Assembly: GCA_022448945.1 (NCBI GenBank)
Contig: JAKVCV010000001.1
Location: 17,570 to 81,569, forward strand
Source of the DNA: Saprospiraceae bacterium
Lineage (GTDB): Bacteria > Bacteroidota > Bacteroidia > Chitinophagales > Saprospiraceae
Length of the DNA: 64,000 nt
Reading direction: 5' to 3'
Each line of letters begins with the position of its first letter. Positions within the stretch are counted from its first letter, which is position 1. The position numbers were made by a program, and so were the translations under genes. The notes under the pieces are model-generated. The model saw only the letters and a program-made list of their open reading frames with translations, did no database searches and was not told the origin of the DNA. Shown piece after piece: positions 8,211 through 17,191 of the stretch.

Positions 8211-10946
8211 CTACTTCAACTTGTAGGCATATAGCTTATTGTTATTCGCTACTATTAGGGTGTTACTATTTTCAGAAAACAGATCAACTATTGTAAATCT
8301 GCTGGTCCCTGGTAAAGGAAATCCTTTCTGAACTTCTCCATTAGAATTTAAAAGGGAAATATTACCGTTCTCACGATCAACTAATCCTATGAGTTTTTTT
8401 GACCGACCTTTTACCGACACTTCAAAAATGTGACGATCAGACGAACTATTTAAGGAAAAAACACCTGCTCTTTTAATTTTATCAATGGTTTTTCCATTGC
8501 TTTTTTCTTCTTTAGCATAATAGTGCAAGGCCATCTTTTTGTCACTAAACCGTATGTAATCTTTTCGTTCGTCACCAATTACATCAGCATAGAGAAATTG
8601 AATATTTTCAGTCATATGTGGTATTGCGGAAAACCCAAACCCTTTGCCAAGACTATTCAAAACACGTATTTTACCATTTTTTGCTCCAACAGCAATTCTG
8701 CCAATAGAGGCATCAACACCCCAGCCATTTGTTTTATGCAGAAATTGAATGGCACCAAAACAGGAATCACCATTAAGCATATAGGCTTTACAGGCACCTG
8801 ATTTATTATATGTTACCAGATAGTTTTTTTTGTTATATGTCATACATGCCAGAGAATAATCAACTGTTCCTGCATGCTTTAAAGGCTGCCAGCCCGAAAC
8901 TGGCTTACCATTTTGGTCGTAGCCATAAATGCCACCATTCTCGCAAGCTATAAAAAAGCGGGGGCCATTACCAAAATCATGTACAACAACTCCATTTGTA
9001 GCTTTACTGATCAAAGGAATTCTTTTAATTTCTTTTCCCTGCCTGTCTAAAATTAAAATATTATTTGCTGTACTAAAAGCATATTGAATTTCTCCGTTAC
9101 CGTAAAAGTCTATTTCGTATATTTCTGAATTTATTTTCTCTTGTAATCTTTTTGTTTTGGGCCATAAGTTTTCACCATTTTTATCAAAGAAATACAATGT
9201 TTTTGAAGTATCCTGAATGAAAATATAAAAATCCCCGTCTTTTGATTGAACAACTTTGGGATCAATTGAGGGTTGAGCCTGCAGATCAGCATCCCATGCT
9301 ATAGTAGCTTGATTCTGTGCCATCTCATCTGCTTTGTTGTAACTGGCAGTAAAAGTTACCAAAAAATGCTTTTCATATCCATAAAATTGAATTCCAATAG
9401 GGTATATGTTTTTGAACTTACTAAATGGTTTCTTTATATATTCATGCAGTTCATCACGCATGAAGTATTGAAGAAATTTCATGGAATTGGGAGTGCTCAG
9501 TAAAGTATAAATATTGGATCTGTTCTTCGCATGTTTAAAAAATGCTTGATATTCAGGTAGCATTTCTATGGTGCGACCTGTATTAAAATATTTTATCCAG
9601 TTTTCAAGCGTTGTTTCTGAGTTTGCAAAAACAACATATTCATCAACTATTATATAATAAGGATTTTGAATAGGATTGATGTGTTCACCAAAAATTGGAC
9701 GTAACGGATGATGAGCAACTATTTGTCTGATTTCAAAATTTTGATAAGTTGTATTATTTAATTCTCCGAACTGATTTGCGTATTCGTTTAGTAATGATCG
9801 AGCGCTTAAAGTATCTTTGCTATGAACAAGTACTAACCGGTCTTTGGCAAATGAATTTTTACTATCAATGGGATCATTTAAGATCAATGCAATATCACTT
9901 CCTATCCAAGGAAGAAAGTAATTTTCAAAATCTTTGTATTCTATTTCTTTGTAGCTATGATAGAAGCTTTTAAAATCATTCCATCCCAGATAGAGCATAG
10001 CTGCAAAATTTTGAGGGATATATTGCTCTATTATACTATTTTCTGAAGCTTTTTGTTTAGACAGCTCTAGTAAAAATTTATTTCCTGCTTCCGGGTATAA
10101 ATGACCACTCATCATAAAGCCATTGTTTAAAAAACGGGCATCCATTCCTAACCATTGACCAATTGTTTCCAAGTTTATGAGCTGTTGTTGATTTGGTTTA
10201 CTAACAACAGCTATCAAGGAATATATCGTTTTCATATTGATATATACATCAAAATAACCTTCATGGTGATTGTTTTGCTCACTAACTTTTACAAAAGATT
10301 CATTCCTGCTTGCATTATTGACAATATCGTCTAATTGTTCAATGCTTGATTCCACAATGATAGTTTCATGACTAATTAAGATCAGTTCTCCATATACGGC
10401 TATAGAAAATTGTTTTTCTGATCTAAATTTTAGTGAATAAATGGTTTGACCACGATAGGTGGTTTTGTCAATCTCAATAGGATTTAATTCTTCTATAAAG
10501 ATCTTGATATTAAAGGATTCTTCGTAGTTGTCAAGTACATATAGCCAATCTGCATTATTGTTATTGATGATTTGAACACCACTAAAAAGCAGTGCATTTT
10601 CAGGTATTTTAGAATAGTTTTTAGATCCTGAAAAAAGGGAGTCAATGAATAGTAAACCTTGTTCCCATTTCTTGATAATAGATAAACTTAATAAGTCATC
10701 AAAGTAGATAGTTTTCTTGACTTCCTCTAGTATTGACTTTTGTTGTTTATTCACCAATATCATTGGTGTATTTTCTGAAAAGGCTTCAATCCCTTTAATA
10801 TTGGAAAAAGGCATTCGGAAATATCCCTGTGAACTTCCTATCCACAAGACTAATATAATAATAGAACCACCTATTAATATTTTCTTGAGATGTCGGGATA
10901 TCACAGGTTTAATAAAATAACTCCATAAAATTTTTATAAATTCCAA
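8211..10946 (-). CDS. Membrane-anchored DUF3352-like protein with C-terminal propeller-like repeats
   Basis: The 911-residue protein has an N-terminal membrane anchor (about residues 23-41, ILIGGSIIILVLWIG) after a short basic segment. The middle part (about 60-560) resembles the DUF3352 type of exported proteins: repeated mixed alpha/beta segments, no recognisable active site. The last 350 residues contain repeated strand motifs such as FYIFIQDTSKTLYFFDKNG and FFIACENGGIYGYDQNG, like PQQ or WD-type propeller blades. The only start that keeps the membrane anchor is a TTG at 10946. The function is not known; a scaffold or binding role at the cell surface is only a guess. No close neighbour suggests a pathway. 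Confidence 0.65.
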   Translation of the reverse strand: MEFIKILWSYFIKPVISRHLKKILIGGSIIILVLWIGSSQGYFRMPFSNIKGIEAFSENTPMILVNKQQKSILEEVKKTIYFDDLLSLSIIKKWEQGLLFIDSLFSGSKNYSKIPENALLFSGVQIINNNNADWLYVLDNYEESFNIKIFIEELNPIEIDKTTYRGQTIYSLKFRSEKQFSIAVYGELILISHETIIVESSIEQLDDIVNNASRNESFVKVSEQNNHHEGYFDVYINMKTIYSLIAVVSKPNQQQLINLETIGQWLGMDARFLNNGFMMSGHLYPEAGNKFLLELSKQKASENSIIEQYIPQNFAAMLYLGWNDFKSFYHSYKEIEYKDFENYFLPWIGSDIALILNDPIDSKNSFAKDRLVLVHSKDTLSARSLLNEYANQFGELNNTTYQNFEIRQIVAHHPLRPIFGEHINPIQNPYYIIVDEYVVFANSETTLENWIKYFNTGRTIEMLPEYQAFFKHAKNRSNIYTLLSTPNSMKFLQYFMRDELHEYIKKPFSKFKNIYPIGIQFYGYEKHFLVTFTASYNKADEMAQNQATIAWDADLQAQPSIDPKVVQSKDGDFYIFIQDTSKTLYFFDKNGENLWPKTKRLQEKINSEIYEIDFYGNGEIQYAFSTANNILILDRQGKEIKRIPLISKATNGVVVHDFGNGPRFFIACENGGIYGYDQNGKPVSGWQPLKHAGTVDYSLACMTYNKKNYLVTYNKSGACKAYMLNGDSCFGAIQFLHKTNGWGVDASIGRIAVGAKNGKIRVLNSLGKGFGFSAIPHMTENIQFLYADVIGDERKDYIRFSDKKMALHYYAKEEKSNGKTIDKIKRAGVFSLNSSSDRHIFEVSVKGRSKKLIGLVDRENGNISLLNSNGEVQKGFPLPGTSRFTIVDLFSENSNTLIVANNNKLYAYKLK

Positions 10947-11083
10947 AAGCGTATTGGTTTTTTTTATAATAGGGATGTTGCAAATTTATTCTATTAAGTA
11001 TAAAAAGAGTAGGAAAAGTAGTATTTATTTTATTGTTTTTCAGAGAAGAATAAGAACTATTTGGTTTATAATTTAGAATATAA

Positions 11084-11743
11084 CTAATCCTGTATACAAC
11101 GACATGAGAAACGCATACTTTGGGAATAATAACTACGTTCAATTTCGGCTTTGTCATAACTTAATGTTCTATTCCAGCCCCCTCCTGTAGTATCGTATAC
11201 TGTTGATGTCCAAAAAGAGGCATATTTGCCCAAATTAAAATAGGGGCCATAGCTTGGATTTGCTTCGCCTGCTGGTAAAGCATTGAAACCATAGCTATCC
11301 GTTCCTTCGACGCCATTATTACTGCTATTATCCCAGCCATTAGTGGATTTCAATTGAGCACCTTCATTTGACCCTCTATAGTATATATTATTTACTGAAT
11401 TTAAATCCATACCCATTTGAAGCTCTAGTGTTTTCCATTCATCGTCTGAAGGTAAATGCCAGCCAGAAGGGCATGCTATATTAGCTTCACTAAAATTATA
11501 TAAACGACCGTATTCTGAGTTAACACTACTAGGGTTTAGTGGATTTAATAAGGAACTATCAGTATTATAGCGTAGATTTTCAGCCATCCAGGTCTGTGTT
11601 CCAATTGTAATGATACAATATGTTTCTCCATCCCTGTTGTCAGTAAAGCTGTTGCTGCAGTTTTTAGTTTCTTCTTTCTTACAACCCGTCCAGACAGTAG
11701 CCGATGTTAATAGTATTAGTGATGTTAGCAGTAAGTTTTTCAT
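11084..11743 (-). CDS. FISUMP-domain lipoprotein
   Basis: The 219-residue product starts at ATG 11743, two codons inside a TTG alternative. It has a lipoprotein signal peptide with a cysteine after TG at residue 20, followed by KKEE. The mature part has the features of FISUMP (Fibrobacter succinogenes major paralogous) domains: TIGTQTWMAENLRY, CPSGWHLPSDDEW, the GFNALPAG turn, and the closing MRFSCRC. These domains are common in large paralogous families of surface proteins in Bacteroidota and Fibrobacterota; no catalytic activity is established. The Lys-Lys-Glu-Glu directly after the cysteine could favour surface exposure, by analogy with Bacteroidota lipoprotein export signals. Confidence 0.85.
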   Translation of the reverse strand: MKNLLLTSLILLTSATVWTGCKKEETKNCSNSFTDNRDGETYCIITIGTQTWMAENLRYNTDSSLLNPLNPSSVNSEYGRLYNFSEANIACPSGWHLPSDDEWKTLELQMGMDLNSVNNIYYRGSNEGAQLKSTNGWDNSSNNGVEGTDSYGFNALPAGEANPSYGPYFNLGKYASFWTSTVYDTTGGGWNRTLSYDKAEIERSYYSQSMRFSCRCIQD

Positions 11744-11911
11744 TGACAATTCGTGTTTTGTCCTGGTATTTTTATTTTTAAATCAATAAAACATCGTCAA
11801 TTTCAGAATGAAATTTGGTAAACCTAATTCAAAACCAAAGTTATCAAATTTTATATAAAATCTAATATATTAAAGGCGTGTATTCCTAAAAGGCTCAATT
11901 GACAATACAAC

Positions 11912-12307
11912 TTACCATTCTTTTTTAAGTCTTTTCACTAAAATATGATTGTCTTTTTGCAGAATAACAGTATATTGATTTTTGGTAGCTTGTGGAGGGA
12001 AAAAAATAGAAAAGTTGTTTTTGATAGTAACACCTTTTTTTTGGATAATTACTTTTTCTTCTCTTTGTTTTACTGTTATATTAACGCCGCTAATATTTTT
12101 TTTTGTGGCAAAAATTATAGCATTGTGCTTTTTGTCTAATTCGATTATTACTGAACTTATCAAATTAGTGTCAAACTCTACATAATTTCTTGAAAGAAAT
12201 GGGCTTTGATTATCTGTCAAGGCAATGAAATTAAAATTTGATTGTCCAATACTTTTAAAAGATACGAATAATAGAAAAATATAAAATAATTGTAGCAATA
12301 TTTTCAT
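11912..12307 (-). CDS. Small secreted protein, unknown
   Basis: The 131-residue product begins with a hydrophobic signal peptide (about residues 1-21, ending near SIGQ). The mature part is rich in beta-strand-like alternation (KHNAIIFATKKNISGVNI; KVIIQKKGVTIKN) and ends with the basic segment KRLKKEW. I do not recognise a family. It shares orientation with the FISUMP lipoprotein 169 bases downstream. The intergenic DNA on its upstream side (12308-12528) separates it from a divergent T9SS cargo gene. Confidence 0.55.
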   Translation of the reverse strand: MKILLQLFYIFLLFVSFKSIGQSNFNFIALTDNQSPFLSRNYVEFDTNLISSVIIELDKKHNAIIFATKKNISGVNITVKQREEKVIIQKKGVTIKNNFSIFFPPQATKNQYTVILQKDNHILVKRLKKEW

Positions 12308-12528
12308 ATTTATATTTTTAAATTAGGGATTTAGAGATTTACTAAATTATCACATCCAATTTTATTCCAAACGATAAAAATGCCAGTTATTTTTTAGTCG
12401 TATCATTAGAATTGTACATTTTTAACTTAAAATAGATTGTTTTATGGTTATTAAATTGTTTATTTTGCGTTCTTCAAATTCCTGAATTTGTATTAAAAAA
12501 GTTATTTATTTTAAATATTATCGATTCA

Positions 12529-14580
12529 ATGAGAACTATTCAATTTTTCTTTTTCTTTATACTTTTTGCCATTTCAATAAAGCTTATAGCTGGTCCAGGA
12601 GATACGACAACTGTTTATGTTCATAACGCAGTGGATATGACATATTATGCAAATTATGACCGGCAAGCAGTTTTTCCAGATGGCAGTACTAATTACAGAA
12701 AAGTTTTGATGACTTATACACTGGGGTGCGCTTCAGGAGGGTGTAGTGGTTGGGATTATACGACCCAAATGTTTTTTAGAAGACCTACAGGAACGTTTGA
12801 TTCAACAATTGTTTCTATAGATACCTCTTCTACGCTTCCACTTATTATAGATACTACCTGGAATGTTTATGAAGTTATTGAAAATATGGAATTAGGGCGT
12901 GTTATAACACCATATGGCACTTATATGGCTAATGGTAGTAATGGTTATACCAATTCATGGACACATCGTTACTATTTTGATGTTACCGATTTTGTACATT
13001 TATTAAAAGACACTTGTGATATTCGTGCCTTTTATAGTGGATGGAGTAGTGGTTTTAGTGTGACTTTACGTTTTGATTTTATTGAAGGAACACCTCCGAG
13101 AGATATTATTGATATTCAAAACATTTATAAGGGTTCTAAAAGTTATTCTACATTCAGCAATTTTGAGTCTACTTATTTTAAATCTAAAAACATTGATGTT
13201 CCTTCCAATGCTATTGGTGCAAGAATTTTTTCTACAATAACTGGACATGGCTTTGACAATAACGTATACTGTGCAGAGTTTTGTCCCAGACAATATACAG
13301 TAAATACTAATGGTAGTGTTCTGGGGGCTGCTATGATATGGAAAGATGACTGTGGTGACAACCCTATTTACCCACAGGGAGGAACTTGGGTTTATGATAG
13401 GGCAGGTTGGTGTCCTGGTTCAAAAGGAGATATCCATGAATTCGAGTGGTCATCTTTTAATTCAGGCACTATCAATACTATTGATTTTGATATGCAAAAT
13501 TATACATGGTCTGGGACACAAACCCCTTCTTATACGGTTAATGCGCATGTTGTTTTTTATGGTTCTAATAATTTCACGAATGATGCCTCTTTGACAGAGA
13601 TTATTAGTCCTAACACGCATGAAGAACATAGTAGAAAAAACCCATTTTGTGGCAATCCTACTATAAGAGTTAAAAATTTAGGTTCTGCTGAATTGACAAG
13701 TATGACTATAGAATACGGTTTACAAGGTGCAGCTACTTGTAGATATAACTGGACAGGCACTATAGATTTTTTAGATGAGCAGGAAATAAAGTTACCAAGT
13801 TTAGAATGGCAAGGTGCAAATACTGGTTCTCCTGTTTTTTCAGTTGATATTGTTAGTGTAAATGGTCAAGCAGATGAATTTCCTTATGATAACGCAATGA
13901 ATAGTAATTATGATGTTCCCGAAATTTTAGCATATAACTTTTTAATGTTAGGTGTTCAAACTAATAATTATCCTAATGAAACGAGTTATTCCTTAACAGA
14001 TAACAGCGGGAATGTTATTTTTGAACGCCTTTCTGGATCTATGACAGCTAATACATTGTATAAAGATAGTATTTTTCTTAATGATGGTTGTTATACACTT
14101 AGTGTGAAAGATAGTGGAGGAGATGGTTTGGGGTGGTGGAATAATACAGCTCAAGGTAGTGGGACAGTAGCGTTTTACAGTCCATTTTTTACTTTTCTTG
14201 CTATTAAATCTTTTGGAATTGATTTTGGAAATGAATTGCGTTATAATTTCGTATGGCATACAGTTGATAGTATTCAAAGCTCCTGCAGTCTTATTACAAC
14301 TAATACAGAAACCGTATCTTCTATAGATCTTGGATATCATTTGTACCCAAATCCTACATCGGGAATATTAAATGTTGAAATTGGAAGTAGTTATTTACAG
14401 GATTATACATGTGGCGTCTATGATATTATGGGGAATAATATATATCATAAAACCATTTTCAAATCTACCTATGAGTTATTACAGATAAATTTAAAAGATT
14501 ACCCTGCTGGGGTTTATCTATTTGAAATTAGAGGATCTAATGGAGACAGGCGTGTTGAAAAGTTTATTCTCACAAAATAA
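12529..14580 (+). CDS. PNGase F-related T9SS-secreted protein
   Basis: This 683-residue exported protein has a signal peptide (about residues 1-21). The region around residues 25-230 resembles the N-terminal domain of peptide-N-glycosidase F and its relatives (FPDGSTNYRKVLMTYTLGC, GWDYTTQMF, TPYGTYMA, HRYYFDVTDFVHLL). The middle part (about 340-480) is beta-rich. The C-terminal 80 residues are a T9SS type A sorting domain (YPNPTSGILNVEI, VYDIMGNNIY, DYPAGVYLFEI, KFIL), so it should cross the outer membrane through the PorSS machine. Amidase activity on N-glycans is possible but unproven, since I did not verify the catalytic acid residues. Confidence 0.75.
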   Translation: MRTIQFFFFFILFAISIKLIAGPGDTTTVYVHNAVDMTYYANYDRQAVFPDGSTNYRKVLMTYTLGCASGGCSGWDYTTQMFFRRPTGTFDSTIVSIDTSSTLPLIIDTTWNVYEVIENMELGRVITPYGTYMANGSNGYTNSWTHRYYFDVTDFVHLLKDTCDIRAFYSGWSSGFSVTLRFDFIEGTPPRDIIDIQNIYKGSKSYSTFSNFESTYFKSKNIDVPSNAIGARIFSTITGHGFDNNVYCAEFCPRQYTVNTNGSVLGAAMIWKDDCGDNPIYPQGGTWVYDRAGWCPGSKGDIHEFEWSSFNSGTINTIDFDMQNYTWSGTQTPSYTVNAHVVFYGSNNFTNDASLTEIISPNTHEEHSRKNPFCGNPTIRVKNLGSAELTSMTIEYGLQGAATCRYNWTGTIDFLDEQEIKLPSLEWQGANTGSPVFSVDIVSVNGQADEFPYDNAMNSNYDVPEILAYNFLMLGVQTNNYPNETSYSLTDNSGNVIFERLSGSMTANTLYKDSIFLNDGCYTLSVKDSGGDGLGWWNNTAQGSGTVAFYSPFFTFLAIKSFGIDFGNELRYNFVWHTVDSIQSSCSLITTNTETVSSIDLGYHLYPNPTSGILNVEIGSSYLQDYTCGVYDIMGNNIYHKTIFKSTYELLQINLKDYPAGVYLFEIRGSNGDRRVEKFILTK

Positions 14581-14588
14581 ATTGTTGA

Positions 14589-15173
14589 ATGTTAAACAAG
14601 AATTACTGGCAAACCCGTTACGCAGAAAAACGTACTGGCTGGGATGCTGGAAACATTACAACACCTATCAAGGAGTATTTCGATACAATACTTAACAAAA
14701 ATGCTAGAATTTTAATCCCGGGATGTGGAAATGCTCATGAGGCTACTTATCTTTTTGCGCAGGGATTTAAAAATATATTTCTCTGTGACTGGGCCCAATC
14801 ACCACTTGATAATTTTGCCCTTAAAAACCCTGAATTTCCTCAGCAGCAATTGATATGCAGGAATTTTTTTGAATTAAATATAGTTGATTTTGATTATGTT
14901 ATTGAACAAACATTCTTTTGTGCGATTAATCCCAGTTTGAGGAAAAGCTATGCAAAAAAAGTTTTTGAAATTTTAAAGCATGGAGGTACCTTAGTTGGAT
15001 TATTGTTTGGACAGGCACTGGATCTTAATCAAGAGGGCCCACCATATGGAGGAAGCAAGGACGAATATCTGAGTTATTTTGAACCAATCTTTTCAAAAAC
15101 TGTGATTGAGGAATGTCAGAACTCTATAGCCCCACGTCAAGGCGTAGAATTATTTATTGAAATTGTTAAATAA
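14589..15173 (+). CDS. TPMT-family SAM-dependent methyltransferase
   Basis: A 194-residue methyltransferase of the thiopurine S-methyltransferase fold. It opens with NYWQTRYAEKRTGWDAG, the family's usual N-terminal motif (W-x2-RY-x4-TGWD-x-G). The SAM-binding motif ILIPGCGNAHEATYL is at about residues 41-55, and EQTFFCAINPSLR lies where the family has its motif IV. It begins 8 bases after the T9SS protein gene. The substrate is unknown; bacterial members act on thiopurines, selenium or tellurium compounds, or other thiols and halides. It is shorter than E. coli-type relatives but complete. Confidence 0.85.
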   Translation: MLNKNYWQTRYAEKRTGWDAGNITTPIKEYFDTILNKNARILIPGCGNAHEATYLFAQGFKNIFLCDWAQSPLDNFALKNPEFPQQQLICRNFFELNIVDFDYVIEQTFFCAINPSLRKSYAKKVFEILKHGGTLVGLLFGQALDLNQEGPPYGGSKDEYLSYFEPIFSKTVIEECQNSIAPRQGVELFIEIVK

Positions 15174-15697
15174 AAATAACATTGTTCTGATTGTCTAAGT
15201 TCTATTTGAATGATATTTGTTTGTTTATATAAATGTCGTAAAGTACTGAAGATATTACCAGCAATAAGGCAAAATTAATTTTTAGAAAAATTTTACTCAT
15301 TTAAAATAATCTTGCTTTTTCATTGAGGTGATCGTCTAAATATTACGAATTTAAACTCCTTTCTATTTTCCTGATTTAATTTTTTTTATAAAAAAAACAC
15401 TTCTTTTTTTGCTGATAAAAATTATGGCGAAAGCTAATCATATCCGTTATTATATTATAATCATAGTATTAATAATTATGATTAAATTAATTTTTTGTCA
15501 TTTGTTTATCAAAACTAAATTAATACTATTGTAATAAACAAACGATGTAAATAAATCGCGAATATGATGTTTATTATTACAAGAATGATCTGCTTGCAAT
15601 GTAAAACAATTCATTTTTGTAGTTTGATGAGTAAACAGTATAAAAATTGTCCATCAACTTACTTTAGTCAATTTAGTTGAAATATGTGTTTGTTGCT

Positions 15698-15853
15698 ATT
15701 GTGGGGCGGGCATTTTTGCCCTGCCTTGCAATAAAATAGAGCGAATTTATATATAATATTTTATGCAATGTGTGGAATGTTATCTTTTAATTGTCAGTTT
15801 AAAGATAGCAAATTAGAATAGCGGGACGCAAAAGGCGTTCTGCTATTTCTTTT
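15698..15853 (+). ncRNA. Candidate structured RNA: three hairpins ending in a terminator
   Basis: Hairpin 1 (15698-15732) has a GC-rich 14-pair stem with a loop of six bases and a single bulged T. Hairpin 2 (15778-15810) has a 10-pair stem (TGTTATCTTT with AAAGATAGCA, one G-T pair). Hairpin 3 (15816-15848) has a stem of 13 to 14 pairs with G-T pairs and a short A-rich loop, followed by CTTTT, which makes it a likely rho-independent terminator. A TAGTTTG at 15620-15626, with a TTG at 15594-15596 23 bases before it, could serve as a promoter. No match to a known RNA family was recognised; the 5' end is uncertain. Confidence 0.4.
15816..15853 (+). terminator. Hairpin followed by T-rich run
   Basis: The 5' arm 15816-15829 pairs with 15835-15848 across a five-base loop, allowing a few G-T pairs; CTTTT follows at 15849-15853. 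No coding gene ends just upstream on this strand, which suggests an untranslated transcript ends here. Confidence 0.6.
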
Positions 15854-16006
15854 ATCACCTAATAATATTGATGCCCTTGATATAGCATTAGTAATAATTT
15901 CAATTTTCTTAATTAATAATTCATTTTTTGATTTATTTTATTTTTTTATATATATTTAACTTATTAATGATTACCAACATTTTTAAACTCCTATTAATTA
16001 AGACAA

Positions 16007-16840
16007 ATGTATTTTATTTATAAAAGTTTAAAGAAAGGGACTATTTGGGCTGGCAATAATACCATTTTTGCGAGAAGTTTGATTATTTGTATTTCAACAA
16101 TTATGATTAGTGTTGGTTATTTGATGGGTTATGAATTGTTTAGTTCCAATTATGAATTTCCTTTGTTTTTGCCATTTCTAATAATTGGTATTACCTTACT
16201 TTTACCACTGTTAGTTTCTGCAAATCCATTTAATCGAAAAGGCGAACGCAAAAGTGCACAAAAATTATATTTTCACAGAATTATAAGATATAGTGTTTAT
16301 TCCTATTGTACCTTTTTAATGGCTATCTGCTGTGGCAACTATGAATATAATACTAATATTTATTCTTTTACTGATGCTGTGAACGATTGGAGTTCATATG
16401 TGAATTCAGCAAATCCAGACCAATATACTTCTGTCGAGATAATTCACCCTCCAGTCGAACGTGTACAAAAAAAGAATCTTAAGAAAATTAAATCTAAAAA
16501 AAGATGGTCATGGAGAAAGCTCAAAATGCAAAATAAAAAACCTATGGTCACAACACAAAAGGGTCAAGGAGTATTTATTTTAGTTGCAATATTATTTATT
16601 ATGCTGTCTTTGGTAATTGCTGTTTTTTCATGTTTAGCATTTTGTACAGAACAACCCTGGGGGTATGCTTTGGGCATTCTTGGAATTGTCAGTTTTATAT
16701 GGTGCATTTTACTGAGTATATATTACTTTAATGTATTCGCAAGAAGTAAGGATGAAAAGGGAAAAGAAAGAGTAAAAAAAGAAAAAAAAGTAAGGGGAGG
16801 TCGTAAAAGCAATACCAAAAAAGCTATAAAAATCGAATAA
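16007..16840 (+). CDS. Lysine-rich multi-pass membrane protein, unknown
   Basis: The 277-residue product has about five hydrophobic segments (around residues 22-45, 50-68, 92-112, 184-212 and 214-240). A long basic loop before the fourth segment (KKNLKKIKSKKRW and following residues) and a lysine/arginine-rich C-terminal tail (about 243-277) are conspicuous. I do not recognise the family. Basic tails of this kind can contact nucleic acid or acidic phospholipids, but that is inference. It is single-standing: 833 non-coding bases precede it and a strong terminator follows. Confidence 0.6.
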   Translation: MYFIYKSLKKGTIWAGNNTIFARSLIICISTIMISVGYLMGYELFSSNYEFPLFLPFLIIGITLLLPLLVSANPFNRKGERKSAQKLYFHRIIRYSVYSYCTFLMAICCGNYEYNTNIYSFTDAVNDWSSYVNSANPDQYTSVEIIHPPVERVQKKNLKKIKSKKRWSWRKLKMQNKKPMVTTQKGQGVFILVAILFIMLSLVIAVFSCLAFCTEQPWGYALGILGIVSFIWCILLSIYYFNVFARSKDEKGKERVKKEKKVRGGRKSNTKKAIKIE

Positions 16841-16863
16841 TTTTGTATCGGTTGTATATAAAG

Positions 16864-16897
16864 AAACCTGCAAGAGCAATCTTGCAGGTTTTTTTTG
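16864..16897. terminator. Strong bidirectional terminator
   Basis: AAACCTGCAAG at 16864-16874 pairs perfectly with 16881-16891 across a six-base loop, and a run of T follows. On the minus strand the same stem is followed by TTTCTTTA. It can therefore end both the membrane-protein gene on the plus strand and the tRNA gene on the minus strand. Confidence 0.9.
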
Positions 16898-16903
16898 TTT
16901 TTG

Positions 16904-16977
16904 TGGAGAATATCGGAATCGAACCGATGACCTCTTGACTGCCAGTCAAACGCTCTAGCCAACTGAGCTAATCCCCC
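16904..16977 (-). tRNA. tRNA-Ala(GGC)
   Basis: Read on the minus strand, the 74 bases fold into a full cloverleaf: acceptor stem GGGGGAT with ATTCTCC, D arm GCTC/GAGC, anticodon arm TTTGA/TCAAG with loop CTGGCAG (anticodon GGC), and T arm ATCGG/CCGAT with TTCGATT in the loop. The acceptor carries the G3-U70 wobble that is the main identity element for alanyl-tRNA synthetase, which confirms Ala. The discriminator is A. The CCA end is not encoded. It stands alone, followed by a terminator. Confidence 0.95.
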
Positions 16978-17126
16978 TTTTTTTCGTTAAGAAAAACCAA
17001 ATATAGAAGTATTTATATAAAAAATCAAACTTCCTCTACGGCTTTTTTTTAATTATCAATGCCTTTAAAAAGATCATTTTATTGATATTTTGTTTAAATA
17101 AAGTGAATTATCAAAAATTGCTATTG

Positions 17127-17134
17127 TATCTTTG
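17127..17134 (+). promoter_or_regulatory. Bacteroidota-type -7 element (TATCTTTG)
   Basis: TATCTTTG matches the TAnnTTTG consensus and lies 57 bases before the aminotransferase start codon, leaving a leader of about 50 bases. No clear -33 TTG at the usual spacing was found. Confidence 0.5.
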
Positions 17135-17191
17135 TATGATATAAGATTTTAAGTATAAATGTCTTTTTAGTGAAAGTGAAAAGAAGATAAG

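Larger units (their letters stand above)
15174..16006. other. 833-base intergenic stretch with a structured-RNA candidate
   Basis: No convincing protein gene was found between the methyltransferase and the membrane protein genes. The first 500 bases are very AT-rich and featureless except for a 36-codon open frame at 15424-15534. From about 15698 to 15853 there are three successive hairpins, the last followed by a T-rich run (annotated separately). From 15854 to 16006 there is only AT-rich sequence leading into the next gene. Confidence 0.7.

Noticed and set aside
15698..15853. 6S RNA, tmRNA or SRP RNA for the three-hairpin candidate
   Set aside because: There is no long closing stem with a central bubble (6S), no tRNA-like end or tag reading frame (tmRNA), and no conserved SRP apical loop.
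16723..16962. 79-codon minus-strand frame over the tRNA-Ala gene
   Set aside because: It overlaps a complete tRNA and a strong terminator, so it is not a gene.
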